Source: Hondaea fermentalgiana (Eukaryota > Sar > Bigyra > Thraustochytrida > Thraustochytriidae). From it: a stretch of 64,000 nucleotides of DNA. Location of the stretch: the NCBI GenBank assembly GCA_014084085.1, contig NPFB01000036.1, forward strand, positions 39,354 to 103,353, given 5' to 3'. The notes beneath the pieces were generated by a model. That model was given only the letters and a program-made list of their open reading frames with translations, had not been told where the DNA came from and searched no databases. The position numbers and the translations under genes are program-made. How positions within the stretch are numbered: position 1 is the stretch's first letter; each line of letters begins with the position of its first letter. Shown in pieces: positions 8,501-17,389 of the stretch.

Positions 8501-10759
8501 AAGAAGGGGGCGCTTCTTGACAAAGTCGACATCTTCAAGTCCCAGAAAAAGTGAAAGCGAAGGCCAAAGAGGCACGGGCATTTGCTCCTCAGATACGTAT
8601 GCACGCTCTGAAAGGTGCAATTGAGTGCGATAGTACTGCTGCTTTTTGGCAAATGGGCCAGGCACAACGTTATAGTATCGCAGGATTGTACGACGCGAGC
8701 GACGCGTCGCGCGAGCAAATAGCTTCCAGACGCACCAATACCGACGTGTGCGGTCCCGCAGGACAGTCTCCCTGAGCTTGGTGCCACGTTGCTGCCAAGC
8801 ATTCCGAATTCGTGTCGCCTGAATTGTGTGCTGTCGCCATGCAAGAAAGTGACGCTCGGCCTCGCGACCCTGGCGCCCCAGCAGCTGCAGCATGGCCTGC
8901 GAGGCAAGTAGCTTCGAGTTCCGAAGCTGCCTCGACCACGCTCGGAAGTGTCGCAAAGTCACGAGAGTGTTCCAAACGCGTTTGAGGAACCGTGCCTTGT
9001 CTTTGGCGACAGCTTGCTGACGTGCGAATCGGCGCCAGACATAAAAGGGCCAAAACGTAAGTCGGAAAAACTCTCGCTCCTTGTGCAGCCGACGCACACG
9101 ACTGCGCCACCGGCAAAATACCTTGCGGACGTTCTTGTTCATGAATTGCAAAGTGCGATTCCACGCGAACCATTTTCGGATAAGACGTATCACTCGTAAA
9201 TGATAGGCTTTGGCGATGATGGTCTCCTCGTAAATATATCTGGCTCGGGAACGCACGAGGGCACCGCGTGCAAGAGCGTTCATGGCATTCACCGCGCGGA
9301 TTCTCACAACTGCGACGGCGCCCGCGAGCGAGTCTTGCGAGCCAAGAGACCGAGCGCTCGTCTGACCCGGAAGCCAGTTGGGGTGGAACACAAGCTTCTC
9401 CTGTGGTTGCTGAATAAGCGACGGAAGCTCCTCGCGCGAGCCTTGCGTCAAGACCACGCTCGATTTGCGATACGGTTTCCCAGCAAGCCACTCTTTGTCG
9501 ATTTGCCTCAGAAACTTGATCGAATAGCCCACAAGGTCCAAAATGCTTTCAATGTCCGCTTCGCCAAAGCATGTGCTCTTTTCTCTCGATCCACCAAAAC
9601 AGCTGTCAGCAGCGCTCGATCTCCTTTGCGAGGGTGAGAGGGTACCCATAGACATGACAGGAACTCCTTTGGACTGTACCGCTGCCTTGATTTTGCGTCG
9701 AAGTCTTTTTATTCGCCGCGCATAAAGGCAAGTGTCGTCGTCGTCGTCGTCACTTGTTGCTAGTTTTTCAGGTTTCGTCAAGCCAGCTTGAACGGGCTCG
9801 GCGACATCTTCTTGAGTCGCTTCCAAAATTTCTGCTTCGGCATCCGAGTCAGTCTCGTACCCATTTGCTTGATCATGAAAGTAATACTGAAACATCTCGT
9901 CGTACGAAAGAAGGTCGTCACCGGGGAGAAGTAAGGCTGCTGCGCGGAGCACCACACGGCCGGCATGAGGAGCCGTCAGACCGCAGCGCGCGAGCGCTTC
10001 ACGTAGCTGCGAGATGGAGAGAACGCCGCCGTGCCGGTCGAATTCAACTTTAAGTATGGGCCAGTTTCGTCGAACGCCGGATTCTTGCGCACGCTCGCTT
10101 GCATCCTTTGCGTCCATGAGCTTGAGTGTCCGTGGAAGGTGATACTCTGCTGACGAAATATTCTCCGTCACATCCATATTGAGTTTGTTAATGAGGCGTT
10201 CGTACACACCAAGCTCGAGTCGGCGAGCCTCTGCCGTCGCAAGAACAGTCTCGCGGATTCGCTTTGCGAGATCCTCCTCAGCTGCGCGGTCGGCGGCAGC
10301 CATTTCCTCGCGAGCGAGTTGCGCAAGTATGCGCAGTCTCTCGTCGCGGTTCCTTCCCTCTTCCTCAAAGCAGGCACACTCTTCTTGGTTGGCATCTTGG
10401 CGATACTCAACTCGATCGTCTGGTCGAAGTGGGGAGGGTGCCGACTTTGCACTTGGAGAATATTCCGATGCAGTGTGTCTTCGGAGCACGTACAGAAGAT
10501 CGGGCACAGGTTCAAGTTCAGGAGCTCGGGCTATAAGTGTAGACGGGCCTTTCGGTAAGCGAACGCTGCTCGGCTTTTCTTGCTTGACGCTACGCGGCAG
10601 CGACGCGAGGTCAAACCACGCCTTGCCACGATACCCTGACCTGCGCCTTTCGATCCATGCTGGGCCGTCATACCCAGTCCGCTGGCTGAGCTGCTTGCTG
10701 GATCTCGGCGCGTCTGGCAGCGTCTGCTCGACGCGCCTCCTTCGCCGACCGATCTCCAT
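5513..10759 (-). CDS. Large Sfi1-like coiled protein with jacalin-like domain
   Basis: A 1748-residue single-exon protein from an ATG. Residues 1-470 are basic then acidic, with a degenerate EF-hand-like stretch near 235-295 (VEFDRHGGVLSISQLREAL). From about 520 to 830, and again around 1010-1210, Trp-rich amphipathic helices recur (RKWFAWNR, FCRWRSRV, FRAWSRQL, HFLAWRQH, YWCVWKLF). These resemble the centrin-binding repeats of Sfi1 and related centrosomal proteins. Near 1300-1540 there is a beta-rich segment with jacalin-lectin character: a GARHYSD start, VGLQLRFRSG, a Gly-rich insert, then FAMHNMVAGKLRFRTSNGR and FIVGFYGACTNNAILTLGV. The C-terminus is helical again. A role at the basal body or axoneme is inferred from the repeats and from the CFAP221 neighbour. 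The jacalin call is by pattern only. Confidence 0.6.
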   Translation of the reverse strand: MEIGRRRRRVEQTLPDAPRSSKQLSQRTGYDGPAWIERRRSGYRGKAWFDLASLPRSVKQEKPSSVRLPKGPSTLIARAPELEPVPDLLYVLRRHTASEYSPSAKSAPSPLRPDDRVEYRQDANQEECACFEEEGRNRDERLRILAQLAREEMAAADRAAEEDLAKRIRETVLATAEARRLELGVYERLINKLNMDVTENISSAEYHLPRTLKLMDAKDASERAQESGVRRNWPILKVEFDRHGGVLSISQLREALARCGLTAPHAGRVVLRAAALLLPGDDLLSYDEMFQYYFHDQANGYETDSDAEAEILEATQEDVAEPVQAGLTKPEKLATSDDDDDDTCLYARRIKRLRRKIKAAVQSKGVPVMSMGTLSPSQRRSSAADSCFGGSREKSTCFGEADIESILDLVGYSIKFLRQIDKEWLAGKPYRKSSVVLTQGSREELPSLIQQPQEKLVFHPNWLPGQTSARSLGSQDSLAGAVAVVRIRAVNAMNALARGALVRSRARYIYEETIIAKAYHLRVIRLIRKWFAWNRTLQFMNKNVRKVFCRWRSRVRRLHKEREFFRLTFWPFYVWRRFARQQAVAKDKARFLKRVWNTLVTLRHFRAWSRQLRNSKLLASQAMLQLLGRQGREAERHFLAWRQHTIQATRIRNAWQQRGTKLRETVLRDRTRRYWCVWKLFARATRRSRRTILRYYNVVPGPFAKKQQYYRTQLHLSERAYVSEEQMPVPLWPSLSLFLGLEDVDFVKKRPLLCAALEKFHSEVKERTRLGRITLCIERNRLGGDVFKNWREVVEAGQKDRFAWHFYITRLQRIAFRAWDSVTSHKARPKRGLKSRGGDRLLQRDARDSVDLAGGIGVGADGQDDAANTMRHRKTLFVAGMTVSDESADAQSRVDALTQRRESLRKLQRERFERSSQFLGDPNYRKQSLRNATAAASKVRRERLSRMVKLQEHDERLRLAQENLEISESSAAELLEERRLQLEEKKRLQMEHAQRLRAMRARMMHNALYSVFEQLERDRMDTVMRTCFRMLRFPVIARKSFGLMQHKRLENWLRICARFRKLYRSMPRYYRLRLKLVTFNKWLHFLDARIRTETPGLREEINSRRQRLTMLSSYLRERGEKIISIPEDAKVWFLRWVEFAQRAHARRRIEQLLRERARLGVLQRVLAGWRLGIKTMHSASLRQVPGSEVFATARCIADLDKWKCRFISLERRMLSSQLRRRNRFVASSVRYSVLGPERQMATLLKRVLDKHITLTHRRLDLEMRLLCSAFNERGTYTYSDKRTRCVGLPLDKASGARHYSDVLMETSVNVHGVIVAVTEGMVVGLQLRFRSGPVGAARVWQGPVHGFTRAQSAGGPLPGGAGTGELDMDEGEMLSSGAGGRAGVGAKPSAGSGPNGKGPSHGFGHAQGLKTFEFQMQDPHERITQVEGFAMHNMVAGKLRFRTSNGRVSPWYGSCENGKRFSIPEAPEMTSFGKRRFEEEFIVGFYGACTNNAILTLGVLLRQVEKKNVFSRCWLDRVDSLMDMDDGSGEMDEVNIEEQQAFIDQLKLAHQQQFNSVLAMRRADVETALERSAQLARRMRYGAVVPRALTKVRVIAGVMRWLFNALSRKLVKFDARMHRVAMVSMQDGALSRGYMMIQQGNTRLRNAKKQLRRLEGLAFRSQRGCLASSTAAATLTEAEIGEKRFLELQAAMEHQRCELADAETLIMQGRASVDHGLHNMPKLDTSLRTLAYYEHLVHLAQIKDQIGA

Positions 10760-11553
10760 TGGCGCTCGCGTGATCGATATCGCTTCACCTTCGTTCGCCG
10801 CGAGACCCCGCTCGAGGACTTGAGAGCGCCCGTCAGTGGCCTTTTTTCTTCGTTATAGTACACACCTTCTTTTTCCTTGTCGTTCCCTCCCATCAGCATT
10901 CACGTTCACTTGTATACCTTGCGTCTACGAGAGCGACAGCGGCTTATTGCATAGACGTACCTTGCAGAGAGACCAGTATAAGGAGTTGTTGGATCGAATT
11001 GAAGTAGCCATAATTCAATGTGTGCGGCACGTGGACTCTTGCCATGGTTGCTCTTTTCTCTCTTTCCTCATCACTACATTCGGCAAGTTTGGTTCGTAAC
11101 CAAGAACAGAGAAAAAATAAATAAATGAATGGCTTGTTTTTCCAATCAACGGATCAATGCAACGGTCCCGAGGTGACCATGACGAGTATGAGTGAATGAG
11201 GAGGATGGTTGATGAGGAGGAGGAGGACGGGCATGAATGAACGAATGATTGACGAACGTTTGGTGGCAAGACGGCCCATAAGCTCGGGCGCGGCACGGCC
11301 GAGGAGGATTGTGGGAGCGAGCAGCACGGCGAGCAACACGCTGTAATATCCGGCAACAGTTCGCGAAGGGAGACGCTGCGTCTTCTCGTGAAAAAACAAA
11401 CTCGGGTGTTTGGCCATCTTTTCTCTGCCCGGGCTAGGTCTGCGAGTACCGAGAGGAGCTCTAAAAACCACGTAGTGCAAGAGAGCCATCTTCAAGCGTG
11501 CTTCGCAGCCAAACGAGCTGAGAAATTTACAGCTTGGGCAATCCAGAGCAAAC
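10760..11553. promoter_or_regulatory. Divergent promoter region between Sfi1-like gene and CFAP221
   Basis: About 800 bases separate two genes that read away from each other. It contains GAT/GAG-rich purine stretches near 11160-11260 and no credible coding frame. It must hold both promoters; no defined element was recognised. Confidence 0.5.
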
Positions 11554-14500
11554 ATGCAAGACGACCGCGAAGAGACCGCGCCACGCAAGCAAGAAGATCA
11601 AGGTTTCTCCAAACCGAGCTGGAAAGGTCCTGACGACTTTGTGCGAATCGTGAAACTTGACGCGCAAAGAAAATCTAATAAAAACGCGCCCGGTCTTGGA
11701 AACGACGATGCTGCAGATGAGCGCAGCGAGATCGTATTTCGTACCCCAGACGATGGCGCGCCTCCAGCAGATTTTACAGTAACCCCATCCGTCGTCCACT
11801 TTGGTGGCTACAAAGTAGGAGACGAGCACGTAGTCAAAGTCCGCGTGACAAACAACACAAATGAGGCCATTCGCGTGAGAATCCGGTCCACCGAGACGGA
11901 GCCTTTTCAAACAAGTCATAAGCCTCGCGCCAAATTACGGCCCGGGCTCTCGGAGGTGGTCAGGATCTGCTTTCGTCCTCAAGAATGGAAGTATTACCGT
12001 GACACGATTGTCGTGATGAGCTCCACGGCTCAAGTCGAGATTCCCATTCACGCTTATCCTGTGGTCAACCGGGTTGATGTACCCCGTATGCTGGACTTTG
12101 GGGCCTGCGAGCTCATGCAAACCCATCGTCGCCACCTCCAGCTGTCTTGCAAGGTGCCGATGGACTTCGATTTTGAGGTACTCGAGTTGGCCTCCAGCTC
12201 AGAGTTCCGAATCAGCCCTCTTTCTGGCCGAATTCCCGCCGGCGGAAGCACGCGTTTGATGGTCGAATACACGCCCCATCATCTCAAGGTCAGCTCGTAC
12301 TCTTTCCGACTCAACATTAACCAGTTTGGCTTTGAGCCAATCGTGTGCACCGTGACGGGTAGCTCACGACCTGGGCTCGTCCGCAGCGCGGAACTCGAGA
12401 GAGATCAAAAGCACTTCCACGAAGAGCTCGATGCGCGCTACAGGACTCAGGCGAGCCCACAGCTTATCAACTCTCTCAAGCAAGCTCGCTTTGACATTTA
12501 CGGCGATGCCGCACCTGGGCTGCAAAAGAGAAGCGCGCACCATGACCCCGGCGGCGACGCTTTGCGGCGTACCAAGACGGAATTCCGCGAGAGTAGCAAT
12601 CAGGACGAAGCCCGAGCAGAAAACAGTCCAAGAGAAGGCCGCCGCCTTGATCTTGCAGTGCCAGCGGCGGCTGGTGACGCTGATACTGACATGGTCGTGA
12701 TCGAAGGCATTCGCTTCCCGAAGCGACTCGAAGGCGTCCAGGCGACAAATTTCTGTCTCACGCAGAACCAAGATAAGCTCAAGCCCAAAGATCTTAAGCT
12801 CGCAATTAACAAACAGCGAAGGGCGCGAGCACAAGAGAAACGCGCCAAGGAGCTAGCTCAACAAAAATTTGGCGGTGCGGGCCGTATGGACCCCGTCGAA
12901 CGTATTCTAAACCAAGACATGCGGGCCTCAGACACGTCGGTAACGACGCAAGTTAAAGAGATGGTCTTCCTTCAGCACGTCTCCGAGATTGAGGATGAGG
13001 AAAGGTCAAGGGAGTTCGCCAGCCAAGCTGTCTGCATTGGCGATGTGCGTCTTGAAGCGTCCGAAACCGCCGCCATCCAAGACGCTCGCGCTCGCGTCGT
13101 GGTAGAGACCGCACTCTCCCAAAGAGAAGAGGAACGCCACGCCTTTGGGACACGCTGCCTTGGGCCGACAAGTATTCCGCCGACGCGTGTAAGCGCGCTC
13201 GTGCAAGCACAACAGCCCATGGAAACGCAAAAGGACGCGCAGTCAGAGCCTGCGTTTGAAGCGCCAAGTTTTGACCCTTTCGTCAATGACGAATGGCGCA
13301 AGCGCAAAGCCGTCATCGTGCGGCTTATGAATGTTGTGGGGAAGATTCTTGTTCGCAAGCGCGCCGAGCGACGACTCACTGCAATTTGGAAGCGACTTGG
13401 ATCTGCGCGCACGCGAAAGGCAGTCCGTGCTCTGGTGGAAGAAGATCATATCCGAGCAAAACTGGCCGTCACACCAGCCTCCAAAGGCGTGTCTCGTGAA
13501 GGCCATCGCGACGGAGAAAAGGAGCCTAGCTGGAAGAAGCATCGTCGAGAGATCATGAAGAAGCCAGCAAATCAGCTCAAGCCCTTGGGAACAGAGGCGC
13601 GCCTCGCGAGGCTCTCCGACAGCCAAGCGATTCTACCCCCTGCGGAAGCTTCAAAAGCCGAGGATGCGCCGATGCATGTCGCTCCCGGGGAGCTCGCGCA
13701 AGCTGCCCTGCAAGAGAAGATGCCAGGCGCTATGACGGACCCGGTGGTGCCTCGGGCCAAGATTTTAAATGCAGCGTTGAAGAAGAGGTCACAGCTGCAT
13801 CTCGTATCTTTCCCACAATTCAATGACTCCACAGTCTTTGATGCAAAACCGGTTCCCACCGCTCCAGTTCAAGGTTTTCAGGATCTTGGACTCTTCAAGC
13901 TTCGCGCTCCCGACGAGTACAAACTTTGCGGATACGAAAAATTCGCGTACCCGCATTTGACGCAGTATCTACCGCGTTGCGACGACATGGAGCTCCGAAG
14001 CGGAGCTCCAGAGGAGTCCAGCTGGGATGTCCGCGAAAAAGTTCTTCCCGAAGAAGCGCTTGCCATCGAAATGCCTAGAGAATGGAGCAAGTCTCGGAGC
14101 ACGCCGGGACTCGAATTTTTGCTCCCAGCTAGACGGCGGCGCGTCTTTGAGAGCACAGACATCATATCAGAGGCAGAGCTTGAATTTCAATTGCAACCAC
14201 GGCCAATCAAGCTCAAAGACTCACAAACGCGCGGCGAAAAGGAGGCGTGGGTTGTGGGTGTCTCGGGCGCCCGCGCGCTCTCCTCGGAACCTACGATCTC
14301 AGACCGCTTCCGGCCATTGCGCACGCCACTTCGCATAGAGAAGACGTCTCTGTGGTGTATCGACAGTGAGGTGGCGAGTCTCCTTGAAGGTCCTCGTGAG
14401 GAAGACGAGCTGAGCGATGACGAAGATGAGGATGATGAAGAGCTCAAAGCCCGAGAGGCGCACAGTAAGGAGGAGGAGGAAGAGCTTAAGGAGGGCATGT

Positions 14501-14856
14501 CGAATGCTGAACTGGTTTCGAAGATGTCTGCCATCTCGATGGGTCTGAAACGTGGTGCCTCTGAAGATGTGCCACAGTTCGAGAATGTTGAGAAAGCCTT
14601 TTTTGGCTCTATTGCTCAGAACGAAAACACCTCTCCACAGAGTTCTGCTCGAGATAATGACGAGGGCCTTGCAGAAGATGGGGACTCTCAACCAAAACTA
14701 CCTGTCTCCGACGTGAATTATCACAAGGAGCTTCTCGAGGTTGAGATTGATGCGTCTCGGAGAGAAAAGTATGCTCGTCTCGAGAGCCACCTAGCACGCT
14801 GCCAAGAGGCTATCGGCGATCCCTTGCTAAAATTTCGTGTACGAGACTTGCGATGA
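11554..14856 (+). CDS. CFAP221: Cilia- and flagella-associated protein 221 (PCDP1), central-pair protein
   Basis: An 1100-residue single-exon protein with a clear ATG. Residues 70-275 form two tandem immunoglobulin-like MSP/ASH domains with family hallmarks: PSVVHFGGYKVGDEH, LRPGLSEVVRICFRPQEW, then YYRDTIVV, IPIHAYPVVN, PLSGRIPAGGSTRLMVEYTP. Downstream are LKPKDLKLAINKQ and a C-terminal block around 745-810 (FPQFNDSTVFDAKPVP, LGLFKLRAP) that I also associate with CFAP221. In Chlamydomonas and mammals this protein belongs to the C1d projection of the central pair, binds calmodulin and controls waveform and beat frequency. It therefore implies a motile 9+2 flagellum in this organism. An acidic, coiled tail is present. 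It is head-to-head with the Sfi1-like gene and tail-to-tail with RNF32. Confidence 0.88.
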   Translation: MQDDREETAPRKQEDQGFSKPSWKGPDDFVRIVKLDAQRKSNKNAPGLGNDDAADERSEIVFRTPDDGAPPADFTVTPSVVHFGGYKVGDEHVVKVRVTNNTNEAIRVRIRSTETEPFQTSHKPRAKLRPGLSEVVRICFRPQEWKYYRDTIVVMSSTAQVEIPIHAYPVVNRVDVPRMLDFGACELMQTHRRHLQLSCKVPMDFDFEVLELASSSEFRISPLSGRIPAGGSTRLMVEYTPHHLKVSSYSFRLNINQFGFEPIVCTVTGSSRPGLVRSAELERDQKHFHEELDARYRTQASPQLINSLKQARFDIYGDAAPGLQKRSAHHDPGGDALRRTKTEFRESSNQDEARAENSPREGRRLDLAVPAAAGDADTDMVVIEGIRFPKRLEGVQATNFCLTQNQDKLKPKDLKLAINKQRRARAQEKRAKELAQQKFGGAGRMDPVERILNQDMRASDTSVTTQVKEMVFLQHVSEIEDEERSREFASQAVCIGDVRLEASETAAIQDARARVVVETALSQREEERHAFGTRCLGPTSIPPTRVSALVQAQQPMETQKDAQSEPAFEAPSFDPFVNDEWRKRKAVIVRLMNVVGKILVRKRAERRLTAIWKRLGSARTRKAVRALVEEDHIRAKLAVTPASKGVSREGHRDGEKEPSWKKHRREIMKKPANQLKPLGTEARLARLSDSQAILPPAEASKAEDAPMHVAPGELAQAALQEKMPGAMTDPVVPRAKILNAALKKRSQLHLVSFPQFNDSTVFDAKPVPTAPVQGFQDLGLFKLRAPDEYKLCGYEKFAYPHLTQYLPRCDDMELRSGAPEESSWDVREKVLPEEALAIEMPREWSKSRSTPGLEFLLPARRRRVFESTDIISEAELEFQLQPRPIKLKDSQTRGEKEAWVVGVSGARALSSEPTISDRFRPLRTPLRIEKTSLWCIDSEVASLLEGPREEDELSDDEDEDDEELKAREAHSKEEEEELKEGMSNAELVSKMSAISMGLKRGASEDVPQFENVEKAFFGSIAQNENTSPQSSARDNDEGLAEDGDSQPKLPVSDVNYHKELLEVEIDASRREKYARLESHLARCQEAIGDPLLKFRVRDLR

Positions 14857-15017
14857 TGTCGCATTGTCCCTCATGTTTATTTGTTTATGGAAAAACAAGG
14901 CTTGAAGTAAAGATGAAGGAATGTATTACTCTGTCAAATTTTCGGCCTAGGCCTACTGCGCAGATATTCGTTTCTTCAGTTGAAGATTTCGCGAGATAAC
15001 AAGGTCTTATTGTCAGA

Positions 15018-16235
15018 TCAGGAAGGCGTGCAAAGCGTTGCCTTTGCAGCATAATGTGACCGGCACATAGGACAAGAGGCGATCTTGTCGAGGGTGAACC
15101 TTTCGAAGGCCTCGACGCATTGTTTGTGGAAACAGTGCGAGCAGCTGAGTAGAACTGCAACCCGACCATCATTGAGTTCTGTTCCCGGCGTCGATGAGAT
15201 ATTTACGTTATCGAGCGAAATTGTGCCCATGCAGATGGCACACTCACACTCACTGCCCTCGCGCTGAAGCAATTGTTGTAACATAATAGCCCACTGTTCT
15301 TGGGTGATGGTCTTTGGGAGATCTTGATCAGGAGCGCCAAGAATGCGACGGGAAGCAGACACGGAAGACTCCAGCTCGGCAAAAAGGCGGTCAATCGAGT
15401 CCTCTTGTGCTGTCACTGCGCGCTCCAGCCTACATGAAACCGAGCTGAGCTTGCCAACAAAGAACTTGTGCCGTGCGGCAGCCGTCCCATGTCCGGATGC
15501 ATAATAGGCAGACAAACTTGCGCGGTATCGCTTACGCGCAATGTAGGTCCGAAAGGCGGTTTGTATCCTGGTTGCTGATCGCTGTCGATGCGCTTTGATT
15601 CCAAGTTTGACCGAACGCTTTTCATAATTTGCTTTACGACATAATGGACAGCAACGCTCCTTGCTTCGAACGAAGCGCTCGAATGATTCGAGGCAAGATT
15701 TGTGGAAAACGTGTGAACAACTTAAGAGAAGCTGATCGCCTGTCCCAAAGTCCTCTTGGCAAATGGCACATGGTTCGTAGGAGTCCTTCCGTGCATCGGA
15801 AGCTTGCTCTAGGGCACGCCACTGCGATTTACTAAGTTTTGCGGGTGGCCCTTGGAGAAGGCCAAGACGTTGAGCAAGGGTTCTTTGATCTCGCTCGCTG
15901 CGCGCAATTTCACGAAGCTGCGCCTTGCGAGAGCTCCCGCAGGCTTCACAGCGTGAGGGGCCTGACGCGTTATACACTGTACATCTTTCGCACGTCCATG
16001 GGTCAAACACTTCGGTTTCCTGGTTGGGGTTTGGCGGTGTTTGCTGCGCTTTGGGTTTTCGACGGACATTGTTGAGCTGTCGCATTTGCACATCCAATTT
16101 GAGCGCTCTCGCAAAGTGGTCTTGCAATGCTGCTGCATGCAAGACGGCACGTTGAGATCGCTCTCCGCCTTGCTCCCGCGCTGTTGCAAGCGTACGGTCC
16201 CGATGATTCTTTTGTGTACGCGCTCGATTATCCAT
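15018..16235 (-). CDS. RNF32: RNF32-like E3 ligase with two RING-H2 fingers, IQ motif and RanBP2-type zinc finger
   Basis: The first in-frame ATG gives 405 residues; the open frame starts two codons earlier at a GTG. The order is a RanBP2-type zinc finger near 78-100 (DPWTCERC...CEACGSS), a first RING-H2 near 153-200 (CAICQEDF...CSHVFHKSC...CCPLCRK), an IQ motif near 218-236 (ATRIQTAFRTYIARKRY), and a second RING-H2 near 335-395 (CAICMGTI...CSHCFHKQC...CPMCRSHY). Two RING-H2 domains separated by an IQ motif is the defining layout of RNF32, a little-studied ubiquitin ligase candidate expressed in mammalian testis. The zinc finger may add ubiquitin or protein binding. All zinc ligands appear intact. 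Calmodulin or a myosin-light-chain-like partner is expected at the IQ site. Confidence 0.82.
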   Translation of the reverse strand: MDNRARTQKNHRDRTLATAREQGGERSQRAVLHAAALQDHFARALKLDVQMRQLNNVRRKPKAQQTPPNPNQETEVFDPWTCERCTVYNASGPSRCEACGSSRKAQLREIARSERDQRTLAQRLGLLQGPPAKLSKSQWRALEQASDARKDSYEPCAICQEDFGTGDQLLLSCSHVFHKSCLESFERFVRSKERCCPLCRKANYEKRSVKLGIKAHRQRSATRIQTAFRTYIARKRYRASLSAYYASGHGTAAARHKFFVGKLSSVSCRLERAVTAQEDSIDRLFAELESSVSASRRILGAPDQDLPKTITQEQWAIMLQQLLQREGSECECAICMGTISLDNVNISSTPGTELNDGRVAVLLSCSHCFHKQCVEAFERFTLDKIASCPMCRSHYAAKATLCTPS

Positions 16236-16824
16236 CTTCACGAGCGCTCACCAGATTCCCTTCGCCAGCGCAGCGGACGGCACCACCTTTTGCTATTTGC
16301 AATGAAACTGAATGCTACTCGTCAACTCAACGCTCGAATACAACTTTGTATAATTTACATTTGGTTTATTCGTCCGTAAAAAGGTTCGATTTGATGATGT
16401 AAAATTCCAAATTGGACTGCCTGCAGCGCAAGCACCATGACCTAGCTCTTGTTTTCGCGTTCCACTATCTAGACCCAGCCAGCCGTGATGACCACCCTAG
16501 GATACAGGCTTAAGCGCTGCGGTGGTCCGAGTCCAAGTCAGAGCCCAAGTCCGAGTTTCGAAGTCCGAGTTCGAGGCTCCCAAGTGAGGGTCCCCCAAAA
16601 AATATGTACTTTTAACGGTCAAATTTTGAGTCGAAGTCACTCGCAAATCTATATGGAGGAAAAGGGCTTGTTCAAGACGTGCGCGCGCGCGCGCAATCAG
16701 CCCAACAAAAGTAATCGAGCGACACAATCCTTGCCGCGCAGCTCGTGGGGAAGTGCCCCTACCCTTCCCCACCAAAACAAATCGTTTGAGCGACGACGCG
16801 CTACGCCAAAGTTAGCAGAAAAGC
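16236..16824. promoter_or_regulatory. Divergent intergenic region with degenerate AAGTCCGAG repeats and a GC-dinucleotide run
   Basis: This is the promoter region for RNF32 (minus) and the small membrane protein (plus). Around 16528-16575 a nine-base unit close to AAGTCCGAG recurs imperfectly. A short alternating GC run lies near 16680-16696. No gene is seen. Confidence 0.45.
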
Positions 16825-17265
16825 ATGGGGGAGGAAAGCGAAAGGAAGACGGACAGCGCAGATGCGCGAGAACAAGAGCTTCAAGCTTTACACAAAGAGA
16901 TTGAGGAGGTCAAGGCCAAGTATGTCGAAGAATGCAGAGCACGAGGAATCACACCCTTTGAGAACATGAGCATAGGAGACTGGATTGCAAAAGACCTGCA
17001 ACGCAAATTGGGTTGCAAGCCAAAAAGGAACGACAAAAGTGCCGCACGAGAAGAGACACCAGAAAGTGTACCTTTGCGAGTCTTATTTTGCCTTATTCTT
17101 TTAAGCCTTGGTGTAGTGCCTGTACCCAACGAGCCACTTGCTGTGCGCGCGCTCCAGAACATTCTTTGTTTTTGTGGATTCTCCGGGTGGATTCTCCCAT
17201 ACGTGTGGAGTGCAGACAGTGACGAGGAAAATGACGATGAAGAGAACGAACGAGACGTCGATTGA
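16825..17265 (+). CDS. Small helical-hairpin membrane protein, function unknown
   Basis: A 146-residue protein from an ATG. Residues 1-75 are charged and predicted helical (REQELQALHKEIEEVKAKYV), followed by a Lys-rich linker. Two hydrophobic segments follow, VLFCLILLSLGVVPV and ILCFCGFSGWILPYVW, joined by a short loop, so both termini would face the same side. The tail is strongly acidic (DSDEENDDEENE). I do not recognise a family. A clean ATG, a coherent charge pattern and a size well above chance make it a likely real gene. It converges on the MDR gene with a spacing of about 125 bases. Confidence 0.55.
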   Translation: MGEESERKTDSADAREQELQALHKEIEEVKAKYVEECRARGITPFENMSIGDWIAKDLQRKLGCKPKRNDKSAAREETPESVPLRVLFCLILLSLGVVPVPNEPLAVRALQNILCFCGFSGWILPYVWSADSDEENDDEENERDVD

Positions 17266-17389
17266 GCAATTCTGTTCGTCCAAGTTGGACTTTCTTCGTG
17301 CTACAAAAGGCAAATGAAAGGAAGTTATCTTATCCCATTTCGACAATGGTACGGCAACTGAGATAGATTCGGGGTAACAACGGACAATC

